In this document: positions 1-8,551 of the stretch, piece by piece
How positions within the stretch are numbered: the stretch's first letter is position 1
How the letters are laid out: each line of letters starts with the position of its first letter
Assembly: GCA_009859145.1 (NCBI GenBank)
Contig: VRVR01000010.1
Coordinates: forward strand, 124,001-188,000
Direction of reading: 5' to 3'
Length of the DNA: 64,000 nucleotides
From: Andalucia godoyi
Lineage: Eukaryota; Discoba; Jakobea; Jakobida; Andaluciidae
Translations under genes and position numbers: made by a program
The notes under the pieces: model-generated
The model's database searches: none
What the model was told of the DNA's origin: nothing
What the model saw: only the letters and a program-made list of their open reading frames with translations

Positions 1-179
1 AGCAACTCCGTCACACGATGCCCGATTCGTTTCGCCTCCCATTTTGATCATGAAATCCCTATAAACACGCCGCCGCGTTGCATTCTCGCACAGTGACGCT
101 CATTTCATTTCTTTATTTTTTATTGTCCATGCAACGCACGATGTATATACGTCACACCCGCAACGCTGCGCAAGACCCA

Positions 180-625
180 TGACATCTCCGCCGCCAGGAA
201 ACATCGCCAAGGCGACAACTGCGCGGCAGCGCTACTCGATGAAACGCGCGCGGCTGCGTATCTTTGAAAAGGTGCGCAACCTGACGGCCGACGATTGGCC
301 AACTGACTCTGTGCAGAGTACGACATCATCCTGCTTCCGAAGTTTGAGACCTCTCAGATGGTACTCAAGCATCATCGTCGAATCCGCTGCAAGACTACCA
401 ATTCCAGCAACGTTTGTTTCATAAGGCGACTGAGTATCGCGAGCGTCATGTTGCCATTGTGACGGAGGAGTACACGTCCAAAACGTGCGGGCGCTGCGGC
501 GAGATCCCATGCACGTCGAGGCGGAAGCATAAAAGTGTTTACATGTCCCGCGTGTAGCTCACCGATTGATCGAGATTGGGAACGGAGAGCGGAACATCTA
601 TCTGAAGAACGCAGAGAGGCGTGTT
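180..625 (+). pseudogene. Fanzor/TnpB nuclease pseudogene, C-terminal half, multiple frameshifts
   Basis: Three short stretches in different frames line up in the order expected for the C-terminal half of a TnpB-like RNA-guided nuclease. A basic helix RYSMKRARLRIFEKVRNL (about 235-290) is followed by YDIILLPKFETSQMV (319-363), the segment typical of the RuvC core. Then come QRLFHKATEYRERH (405-446) and EEYTSKTCGRCG (457-501), which carries the RuvC-II glutamate and the first zinc-finger cysteine pair. The last stretch is VFTCPACSSPIDRDW (535-579), with the second cysteine pair and the RuvC-III aspartate. At least three frameshifts separate them, and the N-terminal half with the first catalytic aspartate is missing. 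The gene cannot make an active protein. The motif order makes the family call firm. Confidence 0.8.
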
Positions 626-714
626 GGGGGCCGATCCCCTTCCCGGCAACGGGATGCAAGATTGAATATGCATGCCTATTCGTAGATATGCATGTTCAGT
701 GTATGATGTAGGCG
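557..714 (+). ncRNA. Candidate guide-RNA (omega/fRNA) scaffold at the transposon 3' end
   Basis: In TnpB and Fanzor systems the guide RNA is encoded at the end of the nuclease gene and runs to the right end of the element. Here that region is the best preserved part. The last 75 bases (640-714) differ from copy B by one base, although the coding part is full of lesions. It contains a hairpin TCCCG-GCAA-CGGGA (641-654) closed by a GNRA tetraloop, preceded by a GGGG/CCCC stem (627-639) whose loop differs between the copies. A pair of self-complementary ATGCAT blocks follows near 669 and 689. Expression is not shown; this is inferred from position, conservation and structure. Confidence 0.4.
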
Positions 715-1445
715 TTTCGTATATCAACGTTGAACATGAAAAACAATACGATTTTCCGACCGTAAAGCAAGCAGAAGATTATCGTCAGACGGCAACTTGC
801 TGAGCAAGCGGATGATCATCAGATCGCGGCGATGTGATCGATTTGCGTTCGGAATGCGCTTTCAAGTCAGAGAGCAAGAGGGTGCAGCGATGTGCATCGC
901 CGCCGACCACGTTCCGTTTCCTCCAACGTTCATTTTTTTTGAACGTTGAATCCATTGGTGAATGTGTTGGTTGCGACGACCCCTTGACTGCACTGAAGAG
1001 GTGATGCTCGTCCCAATTAACATAAAAGTAAAGCACATGCGGCTTTGGATCCGTCTTCGGTGGACAGCTTACCCCGATGATGATCAATGATTGTTTTTTT
1101 GGCAAGCAGAAATTCCGTTATTAAAGTTCAAAGAAAAAACTAGGAGAAGAAAGGAAACGAAGAGGTGATGCTTGATGCTGGGCCCCTGGAAGGAGGCTCT
1201 CGCATGGTCAGCAACCTGGGGAAGCTTTCATGCTTGAGAGAATCCAGGCTTCAGAGAGGTAGTTCGTGTCTTTCGATTTGGTCTTATAATTATTTTTCTA
1301 TTTATATATATATGTATATTTTTTTTCTTGTTCTCTTATTGGTTTCTTCTTCTTTTTCTTCGCTTGTTTGCGTACTTGCGTGTTTGCGTGCTTGCGTGCT
1401 TGCTGGATTTGTTGTTGTTTCTTGGAGGGCTACGATTGCGGGGAA
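715..1445. other. Intergenic region upstream of beta-COP with one strong inverted repeat
   Basis: No convincing gene is present. A perfect inverted repeat CAACGTTCA / TGAACGTTG (924-932 and 940-948) has a seven-T loop and could form a hairpin. From about 1270 to 1430 the sequence becomes T-rich, which looks like a leader or promoter for the gene starting at 1446. Confidence 0.5.
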
Positions 1446-4400
1446 ATGGTGGTGGCTCAGGAGCGTCTCTGCACGTACTTGATTGACTATGCAAAGGTTT
1501 CTTCTGTTTCAGTCGCGGATCTCAAAACGCGGCTGATGAATTCGGATGAGGATACAAAGATTGAGGCAATGAAACAGCTGTTGCATACTTTGGCTACCGG
1601 CGAACGACTCCCACAGCTTCTGATGCCCGTCATCCAATACATTGTGCCTTCTCAAAACCATGTTCTGAAGAAACTTGCGCTGTTATATTGGGAAGTTGTG
1701 GATAAGAAGGATCAAAATGGACGTCTGTTAGCTGAGATGATCCTTGTTATCAACTTTCTGCGAATGGATCTCAACTCTCCGAACGAATATGTGCGCGGAG
1801 CCACGCTCAGACTCCTTTCGAAAATTCGCAGTCCTGAAATTCTCGAGGACTTGACATCGTCGGTTCTTCAGTGTCTAGAGCACAGACACTCATACGTCCG
1901 CCGAAATGCAGTTCTTGCGATGCATGCGATCCACAAGAACTACCCGTTCCTTATGCCGGATGCCCCCGAGCACATTGAGAAATTCCTGCAACAGGAGTCG
2001 GATCTTTCAGCTCGCAGAAATGCATTCTATATGCTCTTCGATTGTGCGCCGGACAAGGCTGCAGAGTATATCAAGGGTCTGTCCGATTCGGTTCTGACGG
2101 AAGGAGAAATCATGCAAATCGTGCTTGTGGATGCGATGAGAAAGTTCTGCAAAGCGGATCACGAGGATAAGCCATTGTTTTTCAGAATGCTCTTCAAACT
2201 GCTCATGTCGGACGCCGCTGCTGTCATGTACCAGTGCGCAACGACTGTCATTTCCCTTTCGGGATCACCGACGGCGGTCCGGGCAGTTGCATCGACCTAC
2301 GCAAGATTGCTGGCAAAGGAATCGGACACCAATGTTAGGCTCATTGTGCTGGAGCGTGTCAAGGAGCTCAAGGACCGCTATCCATCCGTGTTAGAGGAGC
2401 AGATCATGGAGATTTTATCTGTCGTTGAGACGCAGAATGCAGAGGTTCGAAAGAAGGCGCTCGAAATCGCACTGGATCTCGTCTCCAAGAAGAATGTCGA
2501 GGAGGTTGTCATTTTCCTTCGAAAGCAAATCATTAAGGCGCTTGCCCCTGAATCGGAGCGCTCGCCAGAATACTGCAAGATGCTTATTGACGCAGTTCAT
2601 ACGTGCGTCGTTCGGTTCCCGGAGACTGCAGAGTCTGTTATCAATGTTCTTATGGACTTTTTGACGGAGCCTGCGGCGAACTTGGCAGGCTCATCTTCGG
2701 GTGCGGGTGGCAGTTTGTCTGTTTCTGGATCTGCTTCGACGTCGATGACCTCACCACCGACGAATGGGTTGTCAGGATCATCCGCAAGCTCGGGTACCAC
2801 GCCTTCCACAGCTGTGGAGGTCGTTTTGTTTGTCCGAGAAATCATGGAACTGTTCCCAAATCAACGAGAAAGTTTACTCGCCCGCCTCCGAGAAACGTTC
2901 CCAGACATTTCTGCATCTCGGGTGTTCCGCACCGCACTCTGGATCATTGGTGACTATTCGACGTCTGTCATGGAAGTGATGTCTGGGTATGAGACGATCA
3001 TGCGTGCTTTGGGACCCATTCCTTTCGGATCTGGATCGGAGCAGAGTTCCTTTTTGGAACGTCCCAAGGACGAAGATGCCGGATCGGCGGCGTCGTCCTC
3101 GTTTTCAACCAGAGGCGGGACAAACTCGACTGCTCGTATCAACGCCGATGGAACATACGCGTCACAGTCGTCGGCGACACTGCATCCGACCAAAGTGTCC
3201 GCACAGCGCCTGTCGTCCATCAATGTGGAAACAGACTTGCAGCTTCGTCGTTTGATCCGCCAAGGTGACTTTTATCTTGCCACGGTGCTTGCCTCCACAC
3301 TCACGAAACTTGTGTATCGTGTGTGGGCAGTTCATCCGGATCAGCGCACTCGACTCCAAGTTCAGAACGAGGTTTTGCTTGTTCTGACGTCGCTGTTGCG
3401 AATGGGAAAGTCCCAGGCTGTTTCTCTCCAGTCTTCCTCCAGCAGTGATTTGAGCAGCGTCGGATCTACTCTTCAGGTCGCACAAAGCAAGAAACCGACG
3501 ACACTCATGGATCAGGATTCGTTTGACCGGATTGCACTGTGCTTGAATCTCACTGCGGATGTCAAGCCCGAGAATGCGACGATCATCTTGCAAAAGTCGC
3601 GTGATGTATTTGCCAGTCTTGTGCATCTGCATTCAGCCGAGCGTGAAAAGCTGCGAGAATCCTCATTGTTGCGTGACGCGTTCCACGCAGCCGTACCGGT
3701 GGACCAGACAATATCGTTCCGACTGCTCCGTCCTCAGCGTGGAGGAGAGACTATTGACTACGATGAAGAAGCTGACTTGTCCAAGGCTGTTGGAAACGAG
3801 GAAAGACTTGGTGGCATCCGGGGCAACCAAGGTTCTTTCGCTGCCCGCCTTGAGCGCGTCTATCAGCTCACCGGATTTTCGGATCCTGTGTATGCAGAAG
3901 CGTATGTCACCATCCACCAGTACGATATTATTCTTGATATCACCGTTGCCAACCAAACGCCCGACACGCTCGACAACGTGTCGATCGATCTTTCCACGAT
4001 TGGCGATTTGCGCATCTGCGAAAAGCCGCCCATTCTGTCTCTTGCTCCGTACGAGAAGCGCGATGTGCGTTCTTCGATCAAAGTGTCGTCAACGGACAAT
4101 GGAGCCATTCTCGGGTCTATCTTGTTTGACCAAGTTGGATCTTCTTCGGAGAGACGATCTGTTGTCCTGTCCGATATCCACGTGGACATCATGGAATACA
4201 TCCGGCCTTCCAAGTGTTCGGATGTGCAATTCCGATCGATGTGGGCGGAGTTTGAATGGGAGAACAAGGTTCCTATCAATACGGAGTTCCCGGATCTGAA
4301 GTGCTTCTTGGACCACATGTGCGGCATCACCAACATGGCAATTCTGACGGAAGGCGCTGCATCGGACAAGGACTGTCCATTCCTGTCTGCAAACCTGTAT

Positions 4401-4619
4401 GCCCGATCTACCTTTGGAGAAGATGCGCTGGCCAACGTAAGTGTCGAGCGATCTGTCGATGGAAAGGTTTCTGGATTCGTGCGCATCCGCTCCAAGACGC
4501 AAGGCGTGGCTCTTGCTCTTGGAGATAGGATCACTGCAATGCAGCGTGTTACTTCTGCTGCTGCAATCAAGGAGTCGCTTACCTCCGCGCCTGTTGCGAC
4601 CACCGTCGTCTCCGAGTAG
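1446..4619 (+). CDS. COPB1: Coatomer subunit beta (beta-COP)
   Basis: Beta-COP is a structural subunit of the COPI coat, which returns cargo from Golgi to ER and moves it within the Golgi. The 1057-residue product follows the family throughout. An N-terminal HEAT-type solenoid contains the hallmark stretch LEHRHSYVRRNAV (about residues 140-152), followed by further helical repeats to about residue 400. A Gly/Ser-rich insert (roughly 415-455) comes next, and the C-terminal appendage/coatomer region contains HQYDIILDITVANQTPDTL. It is about 100 residues longer than the human protein (953), mostly because of Ser-rich inserts. The ATG at 1446 is preferred because the residues after it (MVVAQERLCTYLIDY) match the family N-terminus, whereas the upstream extension is Cys-rich leader translation. 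Confidence 0.95.
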   Translation: MVVAQERLCTYLIDYAKVSSVSVADLKTRLMNSDEDTKIEAMKQLLHTLATGERLPQLLMPVIQYIVPSQNHVLKKLALLYWEVVDKKDQNGRLLAEMILVINFLRMDLNSPNEYVRGATLRLLSKIRSPEILEDLTSSVLQCLEHRHSYVRRNAVLAMHAIHKNYPFLMPDAPEHIEKFLQQESDLSARRNAFYMLFDCAPDKAAEYIKGLSDSVLTEGEIMQIVLVDAMRKFCKADHEDKPLFFRMLFKLLMSDAAAVMYQCATTVISLSGSPTAVRAVASTYARLLAKESDTNVRLIVLERVKELKDRYPSVLEEQIMEILSVVETQNAEVRKKALEIALDLVSKKNVEEVVIFLRKQIIKALAPESERSPEYCKMLIDAVHTCVVRFPETAESVINVLMDFLTEPAANLAGSSSGAGGSLSVSGSASTSMTSPPTNGLSGSSASSGTTPSTAVEVVLFVREIMELFPNQRESLLARLRETFPDISASRVFRTALWIIGDYSTSVMEVMSGYETIMRALGPIPFGSGSEQSSFLERPKDEDAGSAASSSFSTRGGTNSTARINADGTYASQSSATLHPTKVSAQRLSSINVETDLQLRRLIRQGDFYLATVLASTLTKLVYRVWAVHPDQRTRLQVQNEVLLVLTSLLRMGKSQAVSLQSSSSSDLSSVGSTLQVAQSKKPTTLMDQDSFDRIALCLNLTADVKPENATIILQKSRDVFASLVHLHSAEREKLRESSLLRDAFHAAVPVDQTISFRLLRPQRGGETIDYDEEADLSKAVGNEERLGGIRGNQGSFAARLERVYQLTGFSDPVYAEAYVTIHQYDIILDITVANQTPDTLDNVSIDLSTIGDLRICEKPPILSLAPYEKRDVRSSIKVSSTDNGAILGSILFDQVGSSSERRSVVLSDIHVDIMEYIRPSKCSDVQFRSMWAEFEWENKVPINTEFPDLKCFLDHMCGITNMAILTEGAASDKDCPFLSANLYARSTFGEDALANVSVERSVDGKVSGFVRIRSKTQGVALALGDRITAMQRVTSAAAIKESLTSAPVATTVVSE

Positions 4620-4950
4620 CGCGCAAGATTCGACGGGTTCTCTGATCGATCAGTACAAATATTAATCATTTTTAATAATTAAAAAAAGAAAGGGGAAAAA
4701 AAAACACAGTAGGAAAAATAATATGAACATGAAAATATCCTTCCCCTCTTTCCATCGTCTGGACCAGCAAACGTCCAGCTCTGTGTGTTCTGCGTCCACC
4801 ACACACACAAGCACTTTGTGCTGCATGCTCGTTTACCGGTTTTACTTATTTATTTATTTTTGATATAATGTTAGCAAGTAATGAACGGGAATTTGGCTGT
4901 AACAGTGTCCGCCGATAAGGAACAAGAGAAAGAAGAAAATCCAACTTGGC
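4620..4950. other. Short A/T-rich intergenic region between convergent genes
   Basis: The 3' ends of beta-COP (+) and the CEP41-like gene (-) face each other here. The region is A-rich just after the beta-COP stop and holds T-rich tracts near 4840-4865, as expected for polyadenylation. I see no gene. Confidence 0.6.
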
Positions 4951-5607
4951 CTACTTTCGCGACGGAGCAACGCTGCTGAAGGTGGACGTTCGTGAAGACA
5001 TGTTATGGCGCGAGCTGGACGCCACGGACGACCGCGAGGAGCCCACCTTCTTAACAGGTGATTTCTTCGGAATTAGTCTTTCTGGCATGGGAGACGAAAG
5101 CAGCTCCGGATAAAGCTCTGCAAACTCGGGAAGACCGCCTGTCAACGCATAGACATTATCGATGTTCCGCTCATAAAAGTGGTTTCCAAGTTCCTGATAT
5201 AGCTTCTCATCATTATCATATATAACGACAATGTGATTTTCCTTGTTGAAAAACCTCATTACCTGAGGAGAATAATTGTTGACGGATCTGAAAAACACTG
5301 TGGAGGGATACGAAACGGACTCGTTCAGATGACACTCTTCGTACTCTTCGGGACTCCGGACATCCAACACAAGCACTTCTCCGTCCTTCTCTATTGTCTG
5401 AAGCAGCTGTGCAAGCGTGTTTCGCTTGATTCGCTTGAAATGCTCTTCTTTGCGAAACCGAGCATGCAAATGAACCGCATTCTTCTCAAGAAACTTCCGA
5501 ACATTGTTTCCAGTGTCAATCACTGCTCCTACTGTCTCGTACTTTGGATTCCGAGGAACTTTCTTGTCAAGGATCTTTCCATCTCCAATCGGCTTCACAT
5601 AACTCAT
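4951..5607 (-). CDS. CEP41: CEP41-like rhodanese-domain protein (centrosome/cilium)
   Basis: CEP41 localises to the centrosome and cilium and promotes tubulin polyglutamylation in the axoneme. The 218-residue product begins with the diagnostic N-terminal block: VPRNPKYETVGAVIDTGN (about residues 18-35), then a basic segment ending HFKRIKRNTLAQLLQTI. A rhodanese fold follows (about 75-165), with VLDVRSPEEYEECHL and VVIYDNDEKLYQELG. The position of the catalytic cysteine in active rhodaneses is aspartate/asparagine, as in CEP41, so a sulphurtransferase role is unlikely. The C-terminal 40 residues are Ser/Arg-rich. The protein is shorter than human CEP41 because the acidic linker between the two blocks is missing. 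Its presence suggests the organism builds cilia or flagella. Confidence 0.85.
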   Translation of the reverse strand: MSYVKPIGDGKILDKKVPRNPKYETVGAVIDTGNNVRKFLEKNAVHLHARFRKEEHFKRIKRNTLAQLLQTIEKDGEVLVLDVRSPEEYEECHLNESVSYPSTVFFRSVNNYSPQVMRFFNKENHIVVIYDNDEKLYQELGNHFYERNIDNVYALTGGLPEFAELYPELLSSPMPERLIPKKSPVKKVGSSRSSVASSSRHNMSSRTSTFSSVAPSRK

Positions 5608-6163
5608 GTCCTCTTCCTAATTTACTTGTTTTGTTTTTGTTTTTTGTGGTTGGCTTTGTATTGCGGAGATTCTTGCTATTCAAGGCCTCGTCGATTTAAT
5701 CTTGTTTATCGTTTCTGTAAACAAGACCCAGTGACAATAATAGTAATCATAAGAACCAGAAGAGAAGGGAGGGAAAAATAATTAATACACAGACGGAAAT
5801 CATACGTTTGGCGCAAAAATCAAGTCTCAAAAAGAAGACCCGAATCGAGATTCTAGAGAGAGGAAAAGAGAGAGAGACAAAACGGCACAGAAAAAATCGA
5901 CTGTAGAGGAAACCTTTGACTGCCTAATGACGATTCATTAAACAAAAAGTCCGGCGCAAAGGGTTTTCGACCCGGGGGACAAATGCAGGAAAAAAAAACC
6001 CTAGGGTTTGGGAGGCTCCAAAGCCCTTCTCGTAGTTTATTTTTTTTTCCTTTCAAGCCTGATTTTCTCTATTGACACGAATTTTTATTTTATTTTATTT
6101 CTGCTTCTCGTTCTTCTCCTTTTTCTTTCACTTGTGGGTATTTTATTGTTTCACCAAATCAGA
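5608..6163. promoter_or_regulatory. Divergent promoter region of CEP41 and RPS16 with a palindromic telo-box
   Basis: A 556-base gap separates two divergently transcribed genes. At 5996-6009 it holds the perfect 14-bp palindrome AAACCCTAGGGTTT, i.e. a telo-box (AAACCCTA) on both strands, about 155 bp before the RPS16 start. In plants this motif marks ribosomal-protein promoters. From about 6030 to the ATG the RPS16 leader is a long T/C-rich tract. No gene is seen in the gap. Confidence 0.5.
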
Positions 6164-7100
6164 ATGGAGGCACGTAACGTCCAAGCTGTCCAAGTATGTA
6201 GACTCTTGATTCTTGCATGATCGATGAGGAAGATTCGTAGAATTGGTGATTGGTGTCGAGAATCCCTTTTTTCGACGCTCCGAATTTTGTGTCTAAAGCG
6301 CTTTACTGATGTTTCTTCTTTTGTGTGCGTGTTCTTTTGTTTCTTCTGTTACCTATAGGTTTTTGGCCGCAAGAAGAACGCAATTGCAGTTGCCCGAGCA
6401 ACCGCCGGTAAGGGTGTTGTCAAGGTCAACGGATATCCGCTGAACCTCGTCCAGCCCGAGCCTCTCCGCTACAAGGTCTACGAACCCATTCTGCTTGTTG
6501 GAAAGGACAAGTTCGCCGGACTCGACATCCGAGTGAAGGTCAACGGTGGTGGACAAACCGCTCAGATCTATGCCATCCGCCAGGCAATTGCCAAGGCAAT
6601 CGTTGCATACTATGCAAAGTGTATGTGTTTCTTCTTTGCTTTTTTCATTTTTCATTTTTTGTTTCTTGTTTCTTGTTGTTGTTGTTCTTCTTCTTAAGAA
6701 TCAGCAACTCTTCTTTGCAGGCCTCGCCACTGTCAGATGGTTTGTTTTGGTGGACGACAGTGCTTCTCTGATGGGAAATGAAAGTTTGAGATCACGGTTT
6801 CATTCTGTGACAACATACCTTATACTGAGAAAGAACATGCACTCTTCCACGTTTCTTTTCTTTGGCTTTTGCTTGTTTCTTTTTTTTTCCCGAGCTGTGT
6901 TTCTTACCCTGCTTGTTTTTTCGGGGGTTTTTTTTTTGTTGATCATGTTTGCAGTTGTTGATGAGGCTGCCAAGCGTGAGATCAAGGACATCCTTGTCAA
7001 GTATGACCGCTCTCTGCTCGTTGCAGATCCCCGCCGCAAGGAACCCAAGAAGTTCGGAGGTCCCGGTGCCCGTGCCCGTATCCAGAAGTCTTATCGTTAA
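6164..7100 (+). CDS. RPS16: 40S ribosomal protein S16 (uS9), three exons
   Basis: This is a component of the small ribosomal subunit, and its C-terminal tail reaches the decoding site. The coding exons are 6164-6193, 6359-6620 and 6955-7100, joining to 145 residues (human 146). Exon 1 encodes [10 protein letters not shown]. Exon 2 opens with [14 protein letters not shown] and includes [18 protein letters not shown]. Exon 3 supplies [14 protein letters not shown] and the invariant end [17 protein letters not shown]. Introns start GTATGTAG (6194) and GTATGTGT (6621) and end TATAG and GCAG; both junctions restore the family sequence exactly. An internal TTTGCAG at 6714-6720 could act as an alternative acceptor but would break the frame. 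Intron 2 contains a non-T-rich island, listed separately. The leader is pyrimidine-rich. Confidence 0.95.
6721..6815 (+). ncRNA. Possible intronic small RNA (H/ACA-like double hairpin) in RPS16 intron 2
   Basis: The second RPS16 intron is T-rich except for this block. The block can form two stems: CACTGTC (6728-6734) with GACAGTG (6756-6762), and AATGAAA (6777-6783) with TTTCATT (6798-6804). The trinucleotide ACA follows at 6810-6812. Two hairpins plus a 3' ACA inside a ribosomal-protein intron is the usual setting of H/ACA snoRNAs. I do not see a clear hinge (H) box, and the hairpins are short, so this is only a candidate. Confidence 0.25.
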
Positions 7101-7372
7101 ACTCTTGGTCCACTTTTGCTTGTGTTCAATTACAAATGGTGTTCTACTGGTGAAAATAGACATGTAAACTCGCCCAACTTTTTCCCCCTTCTTTGCCGAC
7201 CGATCCTCTTTTTCATGCTCAAACCCTACGTGGCTTGCAACGCGTGGCAGTCATCATGAAGGCTGCAGCGAAACGGGGAAGGGCGTGTGACGGAAGGGCA
7301 TTTCTTTATTTGAGTCTACACAACAAAAGAAAAAGGAAGCAAAACGAGGGGAGGAACACGGGGCTGTTCATC

Positions 7373-7969
7373 TTACTCGTCGGCCTTGGCCTTCTTCTCC
7401 TTGAGTTTTTGGCGAACACCGACCAATCGAACATCGGCGCGGAGCTTGCGGACAAGCGAGTATGCCTCTGCCTTCTTATCCTCCTCAGTGATGGCGCGTG
7501 CCTCGACCTTGGGCTTGGGCTTTGCAATCGGGAGCACATTCTTATCCGTGTTCTGGGCAACAGCCTGGTACTCTGCGGCCTTGACCTTGCGGGGGAAAAC
7601 AGTGATGTTGGCAAGGTACTGCTTCAAGCGCTGGACATTGTCCTCCTTAACCTCGACAGAGGCGTTGCGGCGGCGGTGGTCAAGAGCGATTCCAATGGTC
7701 TTGGCGTACGGGAGCGTAAGGCCGGCACCCTTGACCTCGTCCTTGGTGAATCCACGTCCCAAGCGAACCTTGGTGTTGTAGCGGACAGTCGGTGCGTGAA
7801 CGGCAGGGCGGAGCTGGCCAAGGGGGCGCGGGAAAACGGCGGCGGCCTTGTCTGCGCGTGCACGACGGCGGCGTTCCTTCCGTGCAGGCTGGTTGAACCA
7901 TGTGCGGATGCGCATGAACCAGTGCTTGCGGAAATGCTGGTTAGGAATGACTTGGTTGCCTTTCACCAT
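7373..7969 (-). CDS. RPL13: 60S ribosomal protein L13 (eL13)
   Basis: This is a eukaryote-specific protein of the large ribosomal subunit. The 198-residue product begins MVKGNQVIPNQHFRKHW and continues with the family hallmark TWFNQPARKERRRRARA (about residues 24-40). RPLGQLRPAVHAPTVRYNTK and KTIGIALDHRRRN follow. The C-terminus contains ARAITEEDKKAEAY and a Lys-rich tail. The ATG at 7969 is chosen because it matches the family start; the longer reading upstream is only translation of a CTT/CT-rich leader. Size agrees with the family (about 200-211). Its promoter side carries two CTAGGGTTA elements, the same telo-box-type motif found next to RPS16, which suggests co-regulation. Confidence 0.95.
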   Translation of the reverse strand: MVKGNQVIPNQHFRKHWFMRIRTWFNQPARKERRRRARADKAAAVFPRPLGQLRPAVHAPTVRYNTKVRLGRGFTKDEVKGAGLTLPYAKTIGIALDHRRRNASVEVKEDNVQRLKQYLANITVFPRKVKAAEYQAVAQNTDKNVLPIAKPKPKVEARAITEEDKKAEAYSLVRKLRADVRLVGVRQKLKEKKAKADE

Positions 7970-8023
7970 CTTGTCGAGTCTTGAGCAGAATAAAAATTTT
8001 AAGAAATGCCAAAGAAAAGGAAA

Positions 8024-8075
8024 AGAAGAAGAAGAAGAAGAAGAAGAAGAAGAGAGAGAGAGAGAGAGAGAGAGA
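8024..8075. repeat. GAA/AG microsatellite in the RPL13 leader
   Basis: A run of (GAA)n passes directly into (AG)n. On the RPL13 coding strand this is an uninterrupted pyrimidine tract just upstream of the start codon, resembling the T/C-rich leaders of RPS16 and polyubiquitin in this window. Confidence 0.8.
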
Positions 8076-8183
8076 AAGAAAGAGGAAAACACAGAGTTTG
8101 TTCAGAAAACGCAATCAAAGGACGCCTCCCAACTTGGAACCCCTTCACCAACAATAAAAAAAGAGAGAAAAAGGCTTAAAGGA

Positions 8184-8312
8184 CTAGGGTTAGCCTTTTG
8201 TGCACTAAAATAAAATGTCCCTCGTGGAGCATCGAAGCCGGTCGAAATATCAAAGGTGGAAAATGGGGGGAAACTGAAAGAAAGGGAAAAAGACAGCATA
8301 GACCTAGGGTTA
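8184..8312. promoter_or_regulatory. Two telo-box-like elements between RPL13 and the 1239-aa gene
   Basis: CTAGGGTTAG lies at 8184-8193 and CCTAGGGTTA at 8303-8312. Read on the RPL13 strand they are CTAACCCTAG and TAACCCTAGG. The first sits inside an inverted repeat AAAAGGCT ... AGCCTTTT. Together with the palindromic copy before RPS16 they suggest a shared ribosomal-protein promoter signal. Confidence 0.4.
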
Positions 8313-8551
8313 CGAGAGTTCCACATGAAAAAGAAAACGTCTTCTCGTTGTTAGCGTAACTACTCCCCGGCCGGATCTTGCAGAATCCTTTTCTTTTTGA
8401 AATTTGCCGGACTGCACGGACAAGCGTGCACCCGCCGTTTTCCCTTTGCCCGCCCCCGTCCGCAAAGCCCCCAAACGGATAAACGAATCTCTGAGAATCA
8501 TTTTTTCCTCGTTCTTGTTGTTTTTTGCTGTTGGTGTGTTTTGACTTTCGC

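Larger units (their letters stand above)
1..714 (+). mobile_element. Fanzor-type (eukaryotic TnpB/OMEGA) transposon remnant, copy A
   Basis: This is a decayed DNA transposon that reaches or crosses the left edge of the window. The right end is fixed by comparison with copy B: the two sequences run together up to ATGTAGGCG (ending at 714 here) and diverge immediately after it. Copy C ends with the same ATGTAGGCG. The left 85 bases match the outer end of copy C (45405-45487, reverse complement) with only a handful of differences. Between the ends lies a broken reading frame with the C-terminal motifs of the TnpB/Fanzor family (180-625). Fanzor elements are known from many protists, fungi and algae. 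No transposase or recombinase gene is seen. Assignment to Fanzor rather than another TnpB-like lineage rests on eukaryotic context. Confidence 0.75.

Noticed and set aside
785-1105. Open frame of 106 codons on the minus strand between the Fanzor remnant and beta-COP
   Set aside because: It has no recognised domain, no family-like composition and no promoter signal. It could be chance or a TE scrap.
1368-1445. 26-codon N-terminal extension of beta-COP
   Set aside because: It is Cys-rich leader translation with no match to the family; the ATG at 1446 gives the expected N-terminus.
7970-8092. N-terminal Ser/Phe-rich extension of RPL13
   Set aside because: It is translation of the CTT/CT pyrimidine tract; the family start is at 7969.
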